A DNA stretch of 64,000 bases from contig JBIKXS010000016.1 in assembly GCA_044355655.1 (NCBI GenBank), positions 1 to 64,000 on the forward strand, written 5' to 3'. Below the pieces are notes generated by a model. That model was not told the DNA's origin, made no database searches, and worked only from the letters and a program-made list of their open reading frames with translations. This DNA comes from UBA3064 sp023258775 (GTDB lineage Bacteria; Pseudomonadota; Gammaproteobacteria; Burkholderiales; Burkholderiaceae_E). The position numbers were made by a program, and so were the translations under genes. Shown here one piece after another: positions 6,598-15,799 of this stretch. Position 1 is the first letter of the stretch; each line of letters begins with the position of its first letter.

Positions 6598-9012
6598 GTG
6601 AGTTCAGCCGTGCTGGGAAGTGCGGGTTTTCGAAGTCCGCGGGCAGGCCTTGTTGCCAATCGTCTGATTGCTGACGACCTGCCTAGCGAGCACATCAACC
6701 CTGAGGGCTTTGCGGTCGCCGCCCAAACCATTCAGGCGTGGCCCGCGTACACACCAAGCCCTCTACATCGTCTTTCGGGACAGGCCAGGCGATTAGGACT
6801 TCGAGAGATCTTTTATAAGGATGAATCGGCCCGATTTGGCCTTGGCAGCTTCAAAGCACTTGGTGGTGCTTATGCTGTCTACACGCTACTACGAGAAAAG
6901 CTGCAGTTAAGCGATGGTTCTTTACTTTGGACTGATCAAGAAACCAGAAAGTCGGCTAAGGCTATCACGGTTTGTTGCGCCACAGACGGCAATCACGGTC
7001 GATCGGTCGCATGGGGCGCTGAGCTTTTCGGTGCGAGCTGCGTCATTTTCGTTCATGAGACAGTCAGCCAATCGCGATGCGAGGCAATAGCGGCCTTTGG
7101 AGCCAAGGTTTCCCGGGTTAAAGGCAATTATGACGATTCGGTCCGCGAGGCTCAGCGTCAGGCTGAGGCGAATCGTTGGTATGTTGTTTCCGATACAAGC
7201 TATGAAGGCTATACCGATATACCTTGTAAAGTTATGCACGGCTACGGACTTATGGCGCAGGAGATTTGTGATCAGTTGCCTGAAGCGCCAAGCCATGTCA
7301 TTGTTCAAGCTGGCGTTGGCGCACTTGCAGCCTCGCTATGCGCTTACTTCTGGTATCACTGGGGCGCCAAGCGACCTCGCTTTATTCTGGTTGAGCCCAT
7401 GCTTGCCGATTGCTATTTTCAATCGATGCGCGCTGGACATCCTGTTGCCGTCACAGGCTCCCTGCAAACCATCATGGCCGGGCTTGCTTGCGGCGAAGTT
7501 TCGCCGATTGCCTGGCAGATATTGAGCCGTGCCGCGGACGATGCATGTGTGGTTTGCGAGGACGATGTCCGCGAAGCGATGAGATCGCTCCACCGAGGCG
7601 AGGGCGATGACTCCTCGGTAATTTCAGGCGAGACCGGTGCAGCAGGTCTCGCACTCTTGCAGGCAGGTCAGGCAATGCCCCATCTTGCCCAAGCGCTTGG
7701 TCTTGACGCTCGTTCACGTGTTCTGATTATTGGAAGCGAAGGAAATACTGATCCTGAGATCTATCGAACGATTATTCAACAGCCGCCCCAACCTAGAACA
7801 GACTATCTTTTAGATCAGCTTCACGCACTTGCCCAGATCGGCTTACAAGACGATGGGGCATGCAGCCGACTTGCCCTAACCGATCAAGATCGGATGGGCC
7901 GGGATTGGCTTGTCGATGTGATGAAGTCCCTCGATTTAAATGTACAAATCGACCAGATCGGCAACCTATTCGGCACTTTTGAAGGTGCCGAGCCCGAACT
8001 CGATCCGATCATGACCGGATCTCATATCGATACCGTGAGAACAGGTGGTCGCTATGACGGATGTCTTGGCGTTCTCGCAGGCTTAGAGATCATTCGCTGC
8101 ATGCAGACGGCGGGGATCAAGCCGCGTCGGTCCTTAGTCGTGTGCGCCTTCACCAATGAGGAGGGTGCACGCTATGTACCTGACATGCTGGGTTCTCTTG
8201 TCTTTGCTCAAGGCATGCCGCTCGAACAAGCCCTTGGCATTGTGGGCATCGATGGCTCAATACTGGGCGAAGAGCTTGCCAGGATCGGCTATGCAGGCCA
8301 GTTGAAACCCGGTCACATCAAAGCGAAAGCATTCATTGAACTGCATATTGAACAAGGGCCAATCCTCGAGAAGGAGCACTGTCAAATTGGCGTGGTTGAA
8401 GGGGTTCAAGGCATTTCCTGGCAAGGCCTGCAAATCTTTGGTCAGTCTAACCATGCGGGTACGACCCCAATGTCGATGCGCCGCGATGCCGGCTATGCCG
8501 CGGCGCGAATTGCCTGCGAGGTTCGCAACCTTTGTGATCGGATAGGTGAATCGCAACGCGGCACGGTAGGCCGCATCGAGCTCAAGCCAAACCAGATTAA
8601 TGTGATCGCACGCCAGGCAAGTTTAAGCATCGATTTACGTAACCGTGATGAAGTTTTACTCAAGGCGGCCGAAGAAGCGCTCAGCAAATCGATTGCAAGG
8701 ATCGCACAGGAAGAATCGGTCGAGATTCGCCAAAGCAGGCTTGCGAGATTTGAACCTGTGGCATTCGACCTTGATTTGATCAACACCATAGAACGTTTAG
8801 CGCAAGCACGTCGCCTTTCTTATCAACGAATCGTCTCTGGCGCAGGCCATGATGCCCAAATGCTCGCGCGGGTATGCCCAACTGCCATGATTTTTATACC
8901 GAGCGTTGGAGGACTGAGTCATAACCCTGCCGAGCACAGCCACGCTGAAGACATCGATGCGGGTTTGCAATTACTCTACGCACTCCTGAGCGAACTCTGT
9001 GAGGCTAGTTGA
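6598..9012 (+). CDS. Fusion: diaminopropionate ammonia-lyase-like PLP domain plus M20 N-carbamoyl-L-amino-acid hydrolase domain
   Basis: One uninterrupted frame joins two enzymes. The first part (about 6730-7780) matches diaminopropionate ammonia-lyase (YgeX/DpaL): FGLGSFKALGGAYA with the PLP lysine at 6853-6855, TDGNHGRSVAW and DTSYEGYTDIP with both catalytic aspartates, and the PLP-phosphate and ISGETGA segments. The second (about 7798-9009) is a zinc amidase of the carbamoylase/allantoate group: GSHIDTV, GGRYDGCLGV, FTNEEG, HIEQGP and GLSHNPAEHS supply the metal ligands. No stop or linker gap separates them. The start is uncertain: the frame runs back to an ATG at 6439 inside the previous gene, and GTG codons at 6592, 6598 and 6610 fit the family length better. 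E. coli has the same pair as separate genes, ygeX and ygeY. Confidence 0.88.
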   Translation: MSSAVLGSAGFRSPRAGLVANRLIADDLPSEHINPEGFAVAAQTIQAWPAYTPSPLHRLSGQARRLGLREIFYKDESARFGLGSFKALGGAYAVYTLLREKLQLSDGSLLWTDQETRKSAKAITVCCATDGNHGRSVAWGAELFGASCVIFVHETVSQSRCEAIAAFGAKVSRVKGNYDDSVREAQRQAEANRWYVVSDTSYEGYTDIPCKVMHGYGLMAQEICDQLPEAPSHVIVQAGVGALAASLCAYFWYHWGAKRPRFILVEPMLADCYFQSMRAGHPVAVTGSLQTIMAGLACGEVSPIAWQILSRAADDACVVCEDDVREAMRSLHRGEGDDSSVISGETGAAGLALLQAGQAMPHLAQALGLDARSRVLIIGSEGNTDPEIYRTIIQQPPQPRTDYLLDQLHALAQIGLQDDGACSRLALTDQDRMGRDWLVDVMKSLDLNVQIDQIGNLFGTFEGAEPELDPIMTGSHIDTVRTGGRYDGCLGVLAGLEIIRCMQTAGIKPRRSLVVCAFTNEEGARYVPDMLGSLVFAQGMPLEQALGIVGIDGSILGEELARIGYAGQLKPGHIKAKAFIELHIEQGPILEKEHCQIGVVEGVQGISWQGLQIFGQSNHAGTTPMSMRRDAGYAAARIACEVRNLCDRIGESQRGTVGRIELKPNQINVIARQASLSIDLRNRDEVLLKAAEEALSKSIARIAQEESVEIRQSRLARFEPVAFDLDLINTIERLAQARRLSYQRIVSGAGHDAQMLARVCPTAMIFIPSVGGLSHNPAEHSHAEDIDAGLQLLYALLSELCEAS

Positions 9013-10465
9013 TTCGATCGGAACGCGTGATAAAACGACCGTATCGATTCAAGACTCGACCATGTAAGTCGTAACTCAACTGGCCCGCCACATAGACCGC
9101 TTCGATGCCCTTTGATACGCGCGTGGGTTCTTGAAAGTCTGCAAGATCTTCAATGCTGTCTGGATCGAAGATCGTTAGATCGCCCACCATACCAGGACGA
9201 ATGAGGCCACGATTGCCCAACTTAAAGGTGTTCGCTGAAAGACCTGTCATCTTGTGAACCGCCGCTTCAAGACTTAAGGCGCGGCGATGCCGCACATATT
9301 CGCCAAGAACCCGAGGGAAGGTCCCCCACAGGCGAGGGTGCGGCTTTGTATCGTGGGGGATACCATCAGACCCGATCATTGCTCGCGGGTGCTGCATGAT
9401 TCGGACGACATCGTCTTCATGCATTTGAAAGTAGCACGCACCGCCAGGAATCAGGCGTTGAGCAGCCTCTCGCTGCGAGATTTGCCATGCTGCAGCGATA
9501 CTTGCAAGCGACTTACCAACCATCTCAGGGTGGGGCTCACTGCTAGTAATCAACACCTCGGTTTCCTCGTCAACCATGTCGAGCCGGAGCATGGTCGAAC
9601 CTGCGACATAGGGGTAGACATCAAGATGAATCGACTGTTGTTGATGTAATTGATCGATATAAGCGAGTGTCTCTCGTGATCGCCCCCAATTCAGGCGACC
9701 TGCACATTTGTGGTGAGAAATGACAAGGGGTGCGCCTGCATGACGCGCGGTTAAGGCGACTTCGTCGATTGCCGCAAGAATTTCCTCCATCTCTGTACGC
9801 ATATGGGTCACGTATATCCCGCCTGCAGATGCGACCTCGCGAACCAAGGGTATAAGCTCCAAAATATCAGCGGCATAAGCTGTTTGGTAGAACGTTCCAG
9901 AAGACATACCGAGCGCACCTGATTGCATCGCCTCCCGAACAAGTGATTGCATTTGCTCACGCTCATCCTCAGTCGCAGCTCGTCGCCAATCTTCAAGCAC
10001 CTCGTGCCTGAGGGCACTGTGCCCAATCAATGCTGCAACATTAAGAGACGGCCTTGCCTGATCGATGGCCTCTTTGTAGGAAGCCATACTTCGAAACTGG
10101 TACATCGATTGGCAAAGCAGAGTTAGTGGTGCAACAGGGGCTTTACTGGTCAACGGTGCTAGCGAAATCCCACAGTTGCCCACAATGACGGTAGTCACAC
10201 CTTGGCTGATTTTCGGCAGCATCTCCGGGGAAGTCAGCACCATGGCATCATCGTGAGTGTGTACGTCGATAAACCCTGGACAGAGCACTTTGCCCTGGCA
10301 TTCGTGTTCGTGTTCGACCGGTGCTTCTAACTTTTCGCCGACAGCGATGATCATGCCATCACGAAGTAAGAGATCTGCCTTGAATCCGGGATCTCCACTT
10401 CCATCGACAATCCATGCATTGCGGAACATCGTTGACTCGGTTCTTGCCGATGCTGTCATGATCAT
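9005..10465 (-). CDS. N-acyl-D-amino-acid deacylase (D-aminoacylase family amidohydrolase)
   Basis: The 486-residue protein is a metal-dependent amidohydrolase of the D-aminoacylase group. GKVLCPGFIDVHTHDD is the first metal motif, VGNCGIS and GMSSGTFY are family signatures, VISHHKCAG carries metal-site residues, and IGSDGIPHD holds the catalytic aspartate. The ending PGMVGDLTIFDPDSI is the usual beta-sandwich return. It would release D-amino acids from N-acyl derivatives in the cytoplasm. It converges on the fusion gene with an 8-bp 3' overlap and diverges from the amidase at 10511 across about 45 bp. It fits the surrounding D-amino-acid and carbamoyl theme. Confidence 0.88.
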   Translation of the reverse strand: MIMTASARTESTMFRNAWIVDGSGDPGFKADLLLRDGMIIAVGEKLEAPVEHEHECQGKVLCPGFIDVHTHDDAMVLTSPEMLPKISQGVTTVIVGNCGISLAPLTSKAPVAPLTLLCQSMYQFRSMASYKEAIDQARPSLNVAALIGHSALRHEVLEDWRRAATEDEREQMQSLVREAMQSGALGMSSGTFYQTAYAADILELIPLVREVASAGGIYVTHMRTEMEEILAAIDEVALTARHAGAPLVISHHKCAGRLNWGRSRETLAYIDQLHQQQSIHLDVYPYVAGSTMLRLDMVDEETEVLITSSEPHPEMVGKSLASIAAAWQISQREAAQRLIPGGACYFQMHEDDVVRIMQHPRAMIGSDGIPHDTKPHPRLWGTFPRVLGEYVRHRRALSLEAAVHKMTGLSANTFKLGNRGLIRPGMVGDLTIFDPDSIEDLADFQEPTRVSKGIEAVYVAGQLSYDLHGRVLNRYGRFITRSDRIN

Positions 10466-10510
10466 ATCCTTGGGCGTTCATTTAAATATTCAAAGGGTGT
10501 CACCAACATC

Positions 10511-11842
10511 ATGAAAGATTCTCAAGCAAGCAGCAATACGGCTTTGGTCCGTAATCCAGGCGAAATCAAAAGCTTGGCGAAAGCTTTGCGACGTGGTGAA
10601 ATCACAGCAACCTCGCTGGCCGTGCAGTACTTAGAACGGATCGAGGAAGTGGACGCGAAGGTACGTGCCTGGCGTATGGTCAAGCCCAAGCAAGTACTGC
10701 GAGAGGCAGCCATGCGTGATCAAGAACTTCGTGAAGGACACGACCGTGGTTTATTGCACGGTATTCCCGTTGCGATCAAGGACATTATTAACGTGATTGG
10801 GTACCCTACTCGCGCCAATTCCAAATCACTACAACGCGCCAAACCAGCGACAGCCGACGCCAGCATCGTGGCAAATCTGAAGCAACTCGGCTGTATCATT
10901 TTGGGCAAGGCCCACACCACAGAGTTTGCATTGCAAGACGCCTCGCCTGCCCGCAATCCGCACGCGCTTGGGCACACGCCCGGCGGATCAAGTTCGGGGT
11001 CGGCAGCAGCCGTTGCAGCGGGCATGGTGCCGCTTGCCATCGGGACACAAACGGTTGCTTCAGTGAATCGACCCGCAGCCTACTGTGGCATCGGTGCGTT
11101 CAAACCTAGTACTGGAAGTCTTATAAATTTTGGTATCACGCCACTTGCACCTAACTACGACACACCAGGACTACTGGCCTATCGGGCAGCCGACGCCGCG
11201 CTTGCCTACCTTAGTCTAGCGCCTAGTTATATGCCCAGCGAGGCTGCGCCCGTCGAGGCTCCTGAGATCATCGTTATCGAAGACCCACTGATCGACAATG
11301 CGGCAACTTCGATTCAGTCGGCAATATCAAATGCCATTGATGCCTACAAGAATCGTGCAACACCCTTAAAGCGCATGCGATCACCGATCGATTTTGGCAG
11401 GCTTGTAGCCTTGCAAAGACTCACGATGCTTTATGAATGTGGCCACAGCCTCGCTCATTTGCGCGAACACGGAAGCTCACAAATCGGTCCGAAGCTTTGG
11501 GCCGCCATTCATGAGGGTCTTTCGATTGAGGCCGCGAGCTATGATGAAGCCAGGCGGGAAATCAACTTATTGAAGTTTAAGTTTTTTAAACGTTTTAAAC
11601 CTCATCAGATCTTCCTGATGCCTGCAACACCGCAGACTGCGCCTAAAGGCCTGGATTGGACAGGCGACCCTAGTTATATCGCAGGTTGGACAGCCTTAGG
11701 AGGTCCGGTGCTAACCGTTCCGATAGCGATGGATGCAGACAAGTTGCCGATTGCCGCCTTGTTAAGTGCATCCCCAGGACAAGACCGATGGCTTGCCAAA
11801 CAAAGCCGGATGCTCGCCAAACCCATTGAAAATCAGGTGTGA
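10511..11842 (+). CDS. Amidase signature family hydrolase
   Basis: The 443-residue protein has the amidase-signature triad region: the lysine in VAIKDIINV, the cis-serine in PGGSSSGSAAAVAAGM, and the nucleophile segment GTQTVASVNRPAAYCGIGAFKPS. The last departs from the usual GTDTGGSIRxPA, with Val-Ala in place of Gly-Gly before the serine, so substrate preference may be unusual. It hydrolyses a carboxamide to acid and ammonia or amine. Neighbours (D-aminoacylase, carbamoylases, peptide-type importer) suggest a small amide or N-carbamoyl compound. GatA is excluded by the absence of gatB/gatC and by the shorter length. The ATG at 10511 diverges from the D-aminoacylase gene. Confidence 0.88.
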   Translation: MKDSQASSNTALVRNPGEIKSLAKALRRGEITATSLAVQYLERIEEVDAKVRAWRMVKPKQVLREAAMRDQELREGHDRGLLHGIPVAIKDIINVIGYPTRANSKSLQRAKPATADASIVANLKQLGCIILGKAHTTEFALQDASPARNPHALGHTPGGSSSGSAAAVAAGMVPLAIGTQTVASVNRPAAYCGIGAFKPSTGSLINFGITPLAPNYDTPGLLAYRAADAALAYLSLAPSYMPSEAAPVEAPEIIVIEDPLIDNAATSIQSAISNAIDAYKNRATPLKRMRSPIDFGRLVALQRLTMLYECGHSLAHLREHGSSQIGPKLWAAIHEGLSIEAASYDEARREINLLKFKFFKRFKPHQIFLMPATPQTAPKGLDWTGDPSYIAGWTALGGPVLTVPIAMDADKLPIAALLSASPGQDRWLAKQSRMLAKPIENQV

Positions 11843-11903
11843 TATTCGGTATATCAACAGGGATATCACCGCCGACCCCAAAAACCAAATAAGAAATTAA
11901 CGA

Positions 11904-12854
11904 TCAAGCATGCCGCAAAGGCGCTTTGGCGCCACGACGTTCGACGATCAAGCGATATTGTTCAGGCTGGCGATGACGCTCAAAATTAAAGGTTGATTGC
12001 TTATAGGAAAGGCAAAGGTCCAAATCACAACGCGCAACGCATAACTCATCGCCAAGCGTTGTGCATTGAGCAACCAATTCGCCAGAGGGCGCAATGATTT
12101 GCGACTGACCGATGTGCATCACACCCTCTTCCAAGCCTGCCTTTGCAACACCAAGCACCCAACTCGCATTTTGATAGGCGCCAGCCTGCATGACTAAACC
12201 ATTGTGAAAATTAGAAAGAGCATCGTGCTCTGGTGCGGGCGGATTATGTACAGGGGTGTTGTAGCCTATAAAAATCATTTCAACGCCTTGCAAACCCATC
12301 ACCCGATAGCTTTCCGGCCAACGACGATCGTTACAAATACAAACACCCATCAAACCCCCAAATGCGTGAACGACGCCAAAACCTAAATCGCCTACCTCAA
12401 AGTATCGCTTCTCCAAGTGTTGAAAGGCACGCCAGGGTTCATACTGGTCATGGCCAGGCAAGTGGATTTTCCTATAACGATGAACAATCTCTGCCTGCTG
12501 ATTCACAAGAATCGCGGTATTAAAGCGCCGTTTAATTCCCGCGATGTCTACAAGTTCGGCGTACCCCAGGTGAAAGCCGATCGAAAGTCGCTTCGATTCG
12601 TCAAAGAGTGCTTGGGTTTCTGGGGACGGCATTTCAGTTTCGAAAAACTGATCGATTTGTGCCTGATCTTCAAAATACCAACGAGGAAAAAAACTTGTCA
12701 GCGCAAGTTCAGGGTAAGCAACAACATCGGCACCAAGCGCCTTAGCTTCCCTCATTAACGCCAATAGACGCTTAACAACCGATGCTTTAGAGTCAGTCCT
12801 TGCAATCGGCCCTAGTTGGGCAGCTGCTACCGTGAGCATGCGGGCCATCGTCAT
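11904..12854 (-). CDS. N-carbamoyl-D-amino-acid amidohydrolase (nitrilase superfamily)
   Basis: The 316-residue protein closely follows the Agrobacterium D-carbamoylase that I recall, for example FPRWYF, ETEMP, GYAEL, KRRFNTAILV, FQHLEKRYFE and HRQPEQY. The nitrilase triad is present: Glu49 in YPELALTSFF, Lys129 in RKIHLPGH, and Cys174 in ICNDRRWPE. It would convert N-carbamoyl-D-amino acids to D-amino acids, CO2 and ammonia. Its start overlaps the stop of the ABC ATPase gene by 4 bp, so it is the last gene of the importer operon that begins at 18407. That strongly suggests the importer brings in its substrate. Confidence 0.92.
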   Translation of the reverse strand: MTMARMLTVAAAQLGPIARTDSKASVVKRLLALMREAKALGADVVAYPELALTSFFPRWYFEDQAQIDQFFETEMPSPETQALFDESKRLSIGFHLGYAELVDIAGIKRRFNTAILVNQQAEIVHRYRKIHLPGHDQYEPWRAFQHLEKRYFEVGDLGFGVVHAFGGLMGVCICNDRRWPESYRVMGLQGVEMIFIGYNTPVHNPPAPEHDALSNFHNGLVMQAGAYQNASWVLGVAKAGLEEGVMHIGQSQIIAPSGELVAQCTTLGDELCVARCDLDLCLSYKQSTFNFERHRQPEQYRLIVERRGAKAPLRHA

Positions 12855-13897
12855 TCACCCCGGAAATGGCATGCCAGCCAGCGCCCGTCGCCTTGTTTAG
12901 TCAAAACAGGAGACTCCTTACGGCAGTGGTCTTGCACGATTGGGCAGCGCGTATGAAAGTGACAGCCATCAGGTCGCTCGATAGGGCTTGGTACGTCACC
13001 TTGTAAGACAATTCTCTTCGCCTTCTTTTTTGGATCAGGCACGGGTACCGCAGACAACAGCGCTTCGGTGTAGGGATGCATGGGTCGTTCGAACAAGGTC
13101 TTTCGATCTGCGATCTCGACAATCCGGCCCAGGTACATCACCGCGACCCGATGGGTCATATGCTGAACAATGGCGAGGTCATGGCTAATGAACAACAGCG
13201 CCATGCCAAGTTCTCGTTGTAGATCCTGGAGCAAGTTAACAATTTGGGCTTTCACCGACACATCAAGGGCAGACACTGCCTCATCGCAAATGATCAGATC
13301 AGGTTCTGCAGCAAGCGCGCGCGCAATGCCTATCCTTTGTCTTTGCCCACCCGAAAACTCATGCGGCCATCGACTTGCTGCGTCTCGAGGAAGGCGGACT
13401 TTTTCAAGCAAGTCTGCAACGCGTTGATCAAGATCCGATTCACTTCGAGCAAGCGAGAAATTGCGAATCGGTTCTGCAATAATTTCTTTAACTTTCAAGC
13501 GAGGATTGAGACTTGAAAAAGGATCTTGAAAAATAACCTGAATCCGTTTTCTCAAGGGCCGCAGCTTCGAATCACTGAGATGATCAATACGTTCGCCGTC
13601 AAGCCTTACTTCTCCGCCACTCAACTCGAATAAACGAAGAATCGATCTTCCTACCGTGGATTTCCCACAACCTGACTCACCCACTAATGCAAGCGTCTCA
13701 CCACGGACAATTGAAAACGAGACACCATCGACCGCATGAACAAACTGCTTGGAACTGGACCAAAAACCCGACTTCACCGGGAAGCGTTTCTCGACACATC
13801 GCAGCTCGAGCAACGCTGGCTTTACGTTTGGCTGCGGCAACAAGCTTTGCTCCGGGGGTTCATGGGTGGATTGCTTCACAGGGCTTGCACGATTCAT
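12851..13897 (-). CDS. Dipeptide/oligopeptide-type ABC transporter ATP-binding protein (DppF/OppF-like)
   Basis: The 348-residue ATPase carries Walker A GESGCGKST, the Q-loop VIFQDPFSSLNPR, signature FSGGQRQRIGIARAL, Walker B LIICDEAVSALD and the switch histidine in FISHDL. The C-terminal oligopeptide-type extension includes CHFHTRCP and a second CxxH-like cysteine cluster, typical of DppD/DppF iron-sulfur-containing members. It is coupled to the carbamoylase downstream by a 4-bp overlap and sits 3 bp after the other ATPase. It would form a heterodimer with that ATPase and energise uptake through the two permeases. Confidence 0.93.
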   Translation of the reverse strand: MNRASPVKQSTHEPPEQSLLPQPNVKPALLELRCVEKRFPVKSGFWSSSKQFVHAVDGVSFSIVRGETLALVGESGCGKSTVGRSILRLFELSGGEVRLDGERIDHLSDSKLRPLRKRIQVIFQDPFSSLNPRLKVKEIIAEPIRNFSLARSESDLDQRVADLLEKVRLPRDAASRWPHEFSGGQRQRIGIARALAAEPDLIICDEAVSALDVSVKAQIVNLLQDLQRELGMALLFISHDLAIVQHMTHRVAVMYLGRIVEIADRKTLFERPMHPYTEALLSAVPVPDPKKKAKRIVLQGDVPSPIERPDGCHFHTRCPIVQDHCRKESPVLTKQGDGRWLACHFRGE

Positions 13898-13900
13898 TGG

Positions 13901-14896
13901 TTAACAACGCGGTAAGGCGACACTAGCGCCTGGGAAGTGGCAGGCGACCTTGTGCTCATCGCGGATCGCTCTAAGCGCAGGCGCGTGTTCCTCGCATAGC
14001 GCCTGCGAACGCGAACAGCGGCTTGAAAAAACACAGCCCTGAATCTTCTGCTTTAGGCTTGGTACGAGTCCCGGTATTTCCTGCAATCGAGTGTTTTCTT
14101 CATCAATCTTGACCCCAATTGTTGGTACAGCACCGAGGAGTCCTATGGTGTAAGGATGCTGCGGGTTTTCAAAAAGATCCCCCACTAAAGCTTCTTCCAC
14201 TTTACGGCCTGCGTACATCACCATGACGCGCTCTGCAACCTCTGCAACCACACCCAGATCGTGGGTGATCAGCATGATCGCCGCCCCTATCCGACGCTTA
14301 AGATCGGACATCAAATCTAGAATTTGCGCCTGAATGGTCACATCAAGCGCTGTTGTGGGCTCGTCTGCGATCAACAGCCGCGGGTTGCAGGCGAGCGCCA
14401 TCGCAATCATGACGCGCTGCCTCATACCACCCGAGAGTTGATGCGGATACTCACGCATACGACGCGTGGCCTCAGGAATCCCGACAAGCTCAAGCATTTC
14501 AATACTTCGCGATTCAGCCTGAGACTTACTGATAGCTTGGTGAAGCAGCAGCGTTTCACGTAGCTGCCTTCCGACGGTGAGCACTGGATTGAGACTCGTC
14601 ATTGGCTCTTGGAAAATCATCGAGATGGCATTACCACGGATATCACGCATTCGGGCTTCATCGAGCTTGAGGAGATCCTGGCCATCAAAGATCACTTCGC
14701 CAGCCATCTTCCCGGGAGGCTCTGGGATAAGCCTGAGAATAGACATTGCCGTCACCGACTTGCCACATCCAGACTCACCAACGATCGCAAGCGTCTCTCC
14801 CTCTTCAACCGAGAAGCTCACGCCATCAACCGCGCGGTTAACCCCGTCAGGTGTTCGAAAATGGGTTTGCAGCGACTTCACTTCAAGTAGGGGCAT
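13901..14896 (-). CDS. Dipeptide/oligopeptide-type ABC transporter ATP-binding protein (DppD/OppD-like)
   Basis: The 331-residue ATPase has Walker A GESGCGKSV, Q-loop MIFQEPMTSLNPV, signature LSGGMRQRVMIAMAL, Walker B LLIADEPTTALD and H-loop LITHDLGVV. The C-terminus has the oligo_HPY segment NPQHPYTIGLLGAVP and the cysteine-containing GCVFSSRCSRSQALCEEH. Its order in the operon (binding protein, B, C, D, F) is the canonical peptide-permease arrangement. The gaps to neighbours are 3 and 12 bp, so one polycistronic transcript is likely. Confidence 0.93.
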   Translation of the reverse strand: MPLLEVKSLQTHFRTPDGVNRAVDGVSFSVEEGETLAIVGESGCGKSVTAMSILRLIPEPPGKMAGEVIFDGQDLLKLDEARMRDIRGNAISMIFQEPMTSLNPVLTVGRQLRETLLLHQAISKSQAESRSIEMLELVGIPEATRRMREYPHQLSGGMRQRVMIAMALACNPRLLIADEPTTALDVTIQAQILDLMSDLKRRIGAAIMLITHDLGVVAEVAERVMVMYAGRKVEEALVGDLFENPQHPYTIGLLGAVPTIGVKIDEENTRLQEIPGLVPSLKQKIQGCVFSSRCSRSQALCEEHAPALRAIRDEHKVACHFPGASVALPRC

Positions 14897-14908
14897 GGAA
14901 TCGTGAAC

Positions 14909-15799
14909 TCAAGAAAGCTTTGCTTTACGCGGGTCTAGGGCATCGCGAAGACCATCACCAAGTAGGTTAACCGCTAATACCGTTATTGATAAAAAAACAG
15001 CCGGAAAGAAGATGATGTACGCCTTAACCTGAAAAAGCGTTCGACCGTCCGCCATGATGTTTCCCCAGGAGGGAATGATCGGCGGGGTGCCGGCACCGAT
15101 GAATGAAAGAATTGATTCAGTAATCATTGCAGACGCGCAGATGTAAGTAGCCTGAACGGTTAAAGGAGCAAGCGTGTTTGGTAAAATATGCTTAACGATA
15201 ATCGATAGCGTTGGCGTCCCTGCTGCGACAGCCGCGTCAACATAGGGTTGCTCACGAAGGCTGAGCACAACGCCTCGCACCAAGCGGGAAACTCTCGGAA
15301 TTTCGGCAAGCGTGATCGCCATAATCACATTTTCGACACTGGCACGTGTCAGCGCCATCAAGGCAATCGCCAATAAAATCGGAGGGATCGACATCATCCC
15401 ATCCATCACCCGCATCAAAATGCCATCAAGCTTGCGCAAGAATCCAGAAAGTAGACCAATAATCAAACCGGCAAGCGAGGCAAGAACGGCGACCGAAAAA
15501 CCAACCAAAAGCGATACTCGAGCCCCATAAAGTACCCTTGAATAAATATCCCTACCCACCGCATCGGTGCCGAACCAATGTTCGGCCGACGGTTCACGGG
15601 TGCGCTTAATCGGTGCTAATTCGGTGGGGTCAATCGTACCCAACCAAGGAGCAAATACTGCAAGTACCAACATCAAGATCAATAAGAGCGCACCGAAACT
15701 CATGGTTGGATGACGAAGGCAATACGCTACAAAACCTTTTGCAATAGGTCTTGGTGCGAACAGATCCGGAAGTTGTTCGGCAACAGGCTTTGACTGCAT
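14909..15799 (-). CDS. Dipeptide-type ABC transporter permease (DppC-like)
   Basis: The 296-residue inner-membrane protein has an N-terminal cytoplasmic leader, a first membrane helix (FGALLLILMLVLAVFAPWLG), then the periplasmic HWFGTDAVGRDIYSRVLYGAR motif diagnostic of DppC-type permeases. The EAA loop lies around YVDAAVAAGTPTLSIIVKHILPN. The last helices end at LLGDGLRDALDPR, another DppC signature. Its ATG overlaps the DppB-like stop at 15799. It pairs with DppB to form the translocation channel. Confidence 0.93.
   Translation of the reverse strand: MQSKPVAEQLPDLFAPRPIAKGFVAYCLRHPTMSFGALLLILMLVLAVFAPWLGTIDPTELAPIKRTREPSAEHWFGTDAVGRDIYSRVLYGARVSLLVGFSVAVLASLAGLIIGLLSGFLRKLDGILMRVMDGMMSIPPILLAIALMALTRASVENVIMAITLAEIPRVSRLVRGVVLSLREQPYVDAAVAAGTPTLSIIVKHILPNTLAPLTVQATYICASAMITESILSFIGAGTPPIIPSWGNIMADGRTLFQVKAYIIFFPAVFLSITVLAVNLLGDGLRDALDPRKAKLS

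Noticed and set aside
11839..11869. Possible terminator (GTGATAT paired with ATATCAC) at the amidase end
   Set aside because: The stem is AT-rich with a 17-base loop and no T-run, so it is too weak to call.
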